From: Jaminaea rosea
Taxonomy: Eukaryota > Basidiomycota > Exobasidiomycetes > Microstromatales
Direction: 5' to 3'
NCBI RefSeq assembly: GCF_003144245.1
Contig: NW_020289993.1
Location: 248,001-312,000, forward strand
DNA length: 64,000 nt
Made by a program: the position numbers and the translations under genes. Under the pieces are notes generated by a model that searched no databases, was not told the DNA's origin, and saw only the letters and a list, made by a program, of their open reading frames with translations. This document shows positions 60,084 to 64,000 of the stretch, in pieces. How positions within the stretch are numbered: position 1 is the stretch's first letter; each line of letters starts with the position of its first letter.

Positions 60084-61849
60084 CTAAAGCAGCCCGCTCT
60101 CGCGCAGGTCCTCCTCGATCCACCTCTCAAGATCGACGGCATTCTGTGCGACGATCCTGTCCTTCAACCTCTTCAGGCAAGCCTTCTTCTGCGTAATGGC
60201 CTGAGCGCTCGACACCTCGCTCATACCGCGTAGGGCAGCCTCGAGCTCCGTCTCTGCCTCTTCTCTGAACCAGACACACTCTCGCGTGAGGTAAGAGTAC
60301 TTGTCCAGGATGGCTTGGTCCGCCACCATAGGCGCACCCGAGATGAGAGAGGCGGCTACGGTTGACGAAGCCTTGGACTCGAGGTATGAGCGCTTGGAGA
60401 AGGAAGGGAGAAGGGCACCGACGTGGCGGAGAGCGTCGTAGAATTGAGGGTACGGAAGCGACTCGCCAACAGTGATCTTGCCACGAAGGGGTGCAGGCCA
60501 CGACAATGCCTTGCCCTTCTTGTCGGGTGGCGAGGCGCCGAGCACAAGCAGCTTGACCTTGGACATGAAAGCCGTCTTCTCGCCCTGGATGCGTGAAATG
60601 AGGGCCGAGAAGAGGTCGGTGTAAGAACGACGTCCAGGGTCGAGCTTGCCTTGCACAGCGAGCCAGATGGAGTCGTGCGAGAGGTCAAGAGCCTTTTGCC
60701 TGTCCTCCGTAGAAAGCTCAGCAATGTCAAAGAGGGGCACAAAGGTGCGTACCGTCTTAGCCACGACACTGTCGTTGGAAATGCCCAGGTAGGGCAGCGT
60801 CTTTGACTTGACGCACTCGGTAACATGCGGGCTCAGGGTGAGGAAGCGGACGCGGTCCTGCTCGGCCCAATGACGCATGATCGGGCGACCGTCGATGCCC
60901 TCGTCTCCCTCCCAGTCGGGGACGTGTGCGTCCCACTCGTTGCAGTCGTGAATGACGCAGTAGAGCATGGTAGTGGCCTGGTCAGCCATGGCATCGAGAT
61001 TGAGCTGGTGAGAGAAGCGTCCGACGTCATTCTTGCACGAGACTGAGATGACGGCTTGCGGCGGAAGGCCTTTGCCGAAGACGGCATTGTCGATGATAAA
61101 GGGAGGGTATTTCCTGGCATCGTGCGGCGTGGAGAAAGGATTGATCAAGTCAGCTCAGAGTCTATATCGCAATGGCGCCTCGCACACGCTCACCAATCAA
61201 AGCTCTCGTAGATCTTCTCGGCCTCGAAACGGATGTCACGCAGGTACGAGATGACGTTGTGCTTGGTACGTGAGAGAGCCTGCATGAAGCTCGCCGTCAC
61301 CTCGTCGTGGCAGGCCCAGTTTTCGAGGATGGCAATGCGGAGAGAGGGCTTGTCGATGGGCTTGGTCTTGTGGACGGGGGCAGCGGCGGCAGCTACGGCA
61401 GCTGCATGGGCGACCTCACCCTTTGGCGTCGATACGAGCGGACGGGCAGGCGCATTCGACGGGGCCGGCAGTGCTGAGCTCGGTCTGACTCGTCCCAGTG
61501 CTGGCCTGACTTGAGCCATTGCGTCTGACCAGAGCTTCTCACGCTGAGATGCAGAAGGTACGACCTTGTCGAGGAGGGGCGCTGCAGTCTCATCGACGTC
61601 GATTGTGACAGTCGAAGAGAGCCAGCAAAGAGCGGCGAATGCTAGGATGAGGCACAAGACGAGGCGACCACGTCGGCCAATGGCTCCCAAAGTATTTGAG
61701 CGACCATATTGCGCCTTGCCGTTGGAGAGAGGCAATTGCTCGAGGTGACCCATTGTCCTTGCTGTCTTGCCCTGCTGCTCAGTGGTTGCGCGATGACGAA
61801 GATTGAAGAGACGAAAAGTAAAGGATGGCTGGCGACTCCGAGAGGACAT
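60084..61849 (-). CDS. type II membrane glycosyltransferase-like protein
   Basis: Two exons, 61849..61194 and 61113..60084, give 561 residues. The acceptor was chosen at CAG 61116-61114, which yields ESFDWKYPPFIIDNAV in frame; the AGs nearer the donor give stops or the wrong phase. A short basic cytosolic tail precedes one membrane helix (RLVLCLILAFAALCWLSSTV, about residues 62-81), an Ala/Pro-rich stem, and a luminal domain beginning SLRIAILENWACHDEVT. Its C-terminal half looks like a GT-B nucleotide-sugar domain: KVKLLVLGASPPDKKG, LPYPQFYDALRHVGALLPSF, then STVAASLISGAPMVADQAIL with KYSYL. This layout fits a Golgi/ER-resident glycosyltransferase, but no DXD or other decisive motif is identified, so the activity is inferred. 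It lies beside GH16 and GH127 genes. Confidence 0.72.
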
Positions 61850-62853
61850 GATCTGGAAAGAGGGAATGAGTAGAAGAGTAACATCCCAACCAGCGGCAAT
61901 ATGAAAGGCTCCGTGGTCTACAGTTCACTCATCAGACTCCCCTTGCTCTTCGTATTAGGCCGCGGTTGCCCGCCACCGCCGCCAAGGAACGCAAGGAGGT
62001 GCGTGGACGTATCTATCCTCTGATGCAATTGAAGGAGGCGGTGACTACCACGGGTACGGATCCCCACGGACGAGGCGCGCCCCGAGGCATTTTGGGCGCA
62101 GCCTTCGTGATTTTGAGTCGTCGTCATGGGTGTGGCTTGCATTGCGGAGTCCAAAAGCCGCACACCTCACGACGCAAGACCCTGTCTTGTCGCCTAGTCA
62201 AAAAAAAGTGTTGATTCCGATGAGCCGAAGCACTTTTGCCGTGTTGATTAGCGCCCGAGCTCGTCTGAGTGGGTGGCGCAGGAAAGAAGGTGGATCAACA
62301 CGGGGCGCTGCGTTGCTGCGTCGTCCGCGCCACGGCCGCGGCCAAAAACGAAACAGGACCAAGGGAGCAGCGGAGTGCAGAGGGTCGCGTTGCCGTCACG
62401 TCGGAGTCACTGCGACCAACAATGGAGCCGTAGCTTCAACGGGCGTGACCAAAAGTTCGGTTGCTCACAACCTCAAGCTCTGGCACTACAATCAAACATG
62501 GGCGTATCAACCTTGTCGCTGAGGTGTCAACCTTACGCGCAAAGCTACGATGGTGCTGAATTTGAAAGCGTTGACGAGCATGACCGTGGTGCTGACGACG
62601 ATGTCTAGTGGGTCCAACGTGATAACGGCGACGATGGCGTGACAATGCGGTGTGAAAGCGCTGCAAAGCAAGTGATCTATTCAAGTCGAAGCGCTGAGCG
62701 ACTGCTCAACCTCTTGACAGAAGAAAGAAAGAAGAGTGTGTGGTAAAGACGCGAGCTAGTAAAGACAGTGGGTAGGGTGACGTGCGAAAGCGAAGATGAA
62801 GTAATGAGATTGAGAGATTGACAACGATGAAGATGACACCCAATGCCGCATGC
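61850..62853. other. 1-kb spacer upstream of the glycosyltransferase-like gene
   Basis: This gap lies between two minus-strand genes and has no supported exon. It holds a short A run near 62200-62207 and otherwise nothing distinctive. It presumably contains the promoter of the glycosyltransferase-like gene and the 3' end of the cysteine-rich secreted protein gene. Confidence 0.45.
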
Positions 62854-63802
62854 TTAGAGCGCACGCTGCGAGGGCTTGGGGCTGACGTCGCCGCCAGTGC
62901 CAGTGGGGGCGTTGGCGCACTTGGCGCTCTTGTTGCAGAATCCGGAGGAGCACTCGCTGCCGGAGAGGCAGGGAGAACCGTTGCCGCGGAGGGCGTACAC
63001 AGGCGCGGGCTTGCCCTCGGCGACGGCAGTCGCAGTGTCGGACTTGCGCTTGGCGGCCCAGGTAGTAGCTACGACCTTGGCCTCCTTCTTGGTAGCCTTG
63101 GCGGCGGCGGCTCCCGCAAGGCTAGCCCTGTGATGAGCAGCCTTGGAGGCCTTGATGGCGCTCTGCAGCCTCATCTTGAGGTAAGCCTTCCTGGCGCCGG
63201 AGGCCTTGCGGTAGGCGGCCCTCAGCTTCGACTCCTTCTTCTCAGCGGCGGCAGCGGCCTTGTGGAGGTTTTCGGACTTGACAGAGGCGGCCTTAGCCCT
63301 GCGGTGGGCCTTTGCGAGCAAGGCCCTGGCGGCGGCGAGCTCACGCTTGGCCTCAGCAGCATCCTTCTTCTGCTGCTTGGTAGCGCGCTTCTGAATGGGC
63401 TTGTTCTCGACGACGGAGCGCTTGACAACGGGCTCAGCGGCGACGGGGGTGGCGCGCTCGGCGATGGGAGCGATGCAGGCGCCCGTCTCCGAGTCACACT
63501 TGCCCGACCAGCACGCCTTGTCGAGAGAGCACTCTTCGCCGTCGTGGAGCTTGGGAGCGCACTTGGAGTCGCTGCCACAGTAGTGGTCAGACCAGCAGGC
63601 GGCCTGTAAGTGACGATACGAGATGGAGGTGGTCAGCAAACCGTCCAGCGTGATCTTGGAGCTCGCTCCGCGTACTCACGTCAACGCGGCAGAAGGCGTG
63701 GCGCTTGGTGGCAAGGGTGCTAGCCTGAGCGCTGCCGGCGCTGAGGAAGAGGGCAATGAGAGCCAGAGAGAGGACACTGAGGAACTTGGGGCCGACGATC
63801 AT
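62854..63802 (-). CDS. secreted cysteine-rich protein with Lys/Ala-rich helical middle
   Basis: Two exons, 63802..63680 and 63603..62854, give 290 residues. The signal peptide ends about SAGSAQA (residue 27). The N-terminal part holds eight cysteines (38, 44, 50, 56, 66, 72, 77, 84) as two four-Cys modules, and the C-terminal part has a third (PCLSGSECSSGFCNKSAKC, C-x5-C-x4-C-x5-C). Between them, residues about 115-235 are Ala/Lys/Glu-rich and strongly helical (KKDAAEAKRELAAARALLAK, LHKAAAAAEKKESKLRAAYR). Dibasic Kex2-type sites occur after TKR, VKR and QKR. No membrane span or GPI tail is present. The protein is secreted or wall-bound; function is unknown. A TATA box lies upstream. Confidence 0.8.
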
Positions 63803-63940
63803 GTTGTCAAAAGAGTGTGGGGATGTAGGAGGATGGAGGGAAAGGGGAAGTCTTCTTGAGGACGAGGGAGGAGTTCTTGAGGATGGAGGGAGGGGGCTTG
63901 GTCTTGATGAGGAGACGATTGTTTGCGAGATCTGGCCGTC

Positions 63941-63948
63941 TTATATGT
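63941..63948 (-). promoter_or_regulatory. candidate TATA box of the cysteine-rich secreted protein gene
   Basis: On the minus strand the sequence reads CATATAAGACGG, with TATAAG about 140 bp upstream of the ATG at 63802. It is the clearest TATA-like element I see in the window and fits a regulated secreted-protein gene. Confidence 0.4.
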
Positions 63949-64000
63949 TAGCGCTGCTGCCTGTTCGCATTGCCTCTTCTCTGTGCTCTGCTCTTCGCCC

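Overview
The window is gene-dense nuclear DNA from a fungus, most likely a basidiomycete close to Ustilaginomycotina (smut fungi and relatives). The grounds are GC-rich coding sequence, few and short introns (mostly about 50-90 nt with GTGAGT/GTGCGT donors, CTGAC-like branch sites and CAG acceptors), and a gene set that is conserved and eukaryotic (NAC beta, Rrp12, Pwp2, Rpc19, Chm7, WDR70, Mrh4-like helicase, a DNMT5-type methyltransferase). The lineage is inferred from style; no rRNA or other marker is present. I found about 23 protein genes and no tRNA or rRNA gene that I could support.

Layout. 0-7 kb: a long disordered protein (+) converges on a DUF300/TMEM184 membrane protein (-). 7-12.8 kb: RRP12 (-) diverges from NAC beta (+). 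13-17.3 kb: a mitochondrial-looking GFA/CENP-V zinc protein and a three-RRM Gbp2/Hrb1-like RNA-binding protein (both +). 17.5-20.4 kb: asparaginyl-tRNA synthetase and Pol I/III subunit AC19 (both -). 20.6-27.6 kb: a 2346-residue DNMT5-family DNA methyltransferase/SNF2 ATPase (+), sharing a 251-bp divergent promoter with AC19. 28.5-30.6 kb: a secreted repeat protein with a GLEYA/PA14-like C-terminus. 30.6-33.5 kb: an unusually long gene-poor stretch holding a decayed copy of the DNMT5 3' end and a 24-bp-stem hairpin. 33.5-41 kb: an uncertain hypothetical gene, a SnoaL-like protein and a large Zn2Cys6 transcription factor. 41-49.4 kb: WDR70 diverging from Chm7/CHMP7, then a myristoylation-motif LOR/tubby-like protein and an Mrh4-like DEAD-box helicase. 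49.6-55.6 kb: a dehydrogenase/epoxide hydrolase fusion and PWP2 (both -). 56-64 kb: a set tied to carbohydrates and the cell surface: GH127, GPI-type GH16, a type II membrane glycosyltransferase-like protein and a cysteine-rich secreted protein with Kex2-type sites.

Functional links. RRP12, PWP2, AC19 and NAC beta are ribosome-production or nascent-chain genes, scattered rather than clustered. The GFA protein, AsnRS and the DEAD-box helicase look mitochondrial. Two secreted proteins and the GH16 enzyme look like surface or host-interface genes.

The most interesting locus is DNMT5. The reading frame is uninterrupted with methyltransferase and ATPase motifs present, it carries a PCNA-interacting (PIP-box) motif in its N-terminal tail, and a relict of its own C-terminus lies about 3.5 kb downstream. 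Splice sites were placed by eye from consensus and phase, so exon boundaries are predictions.
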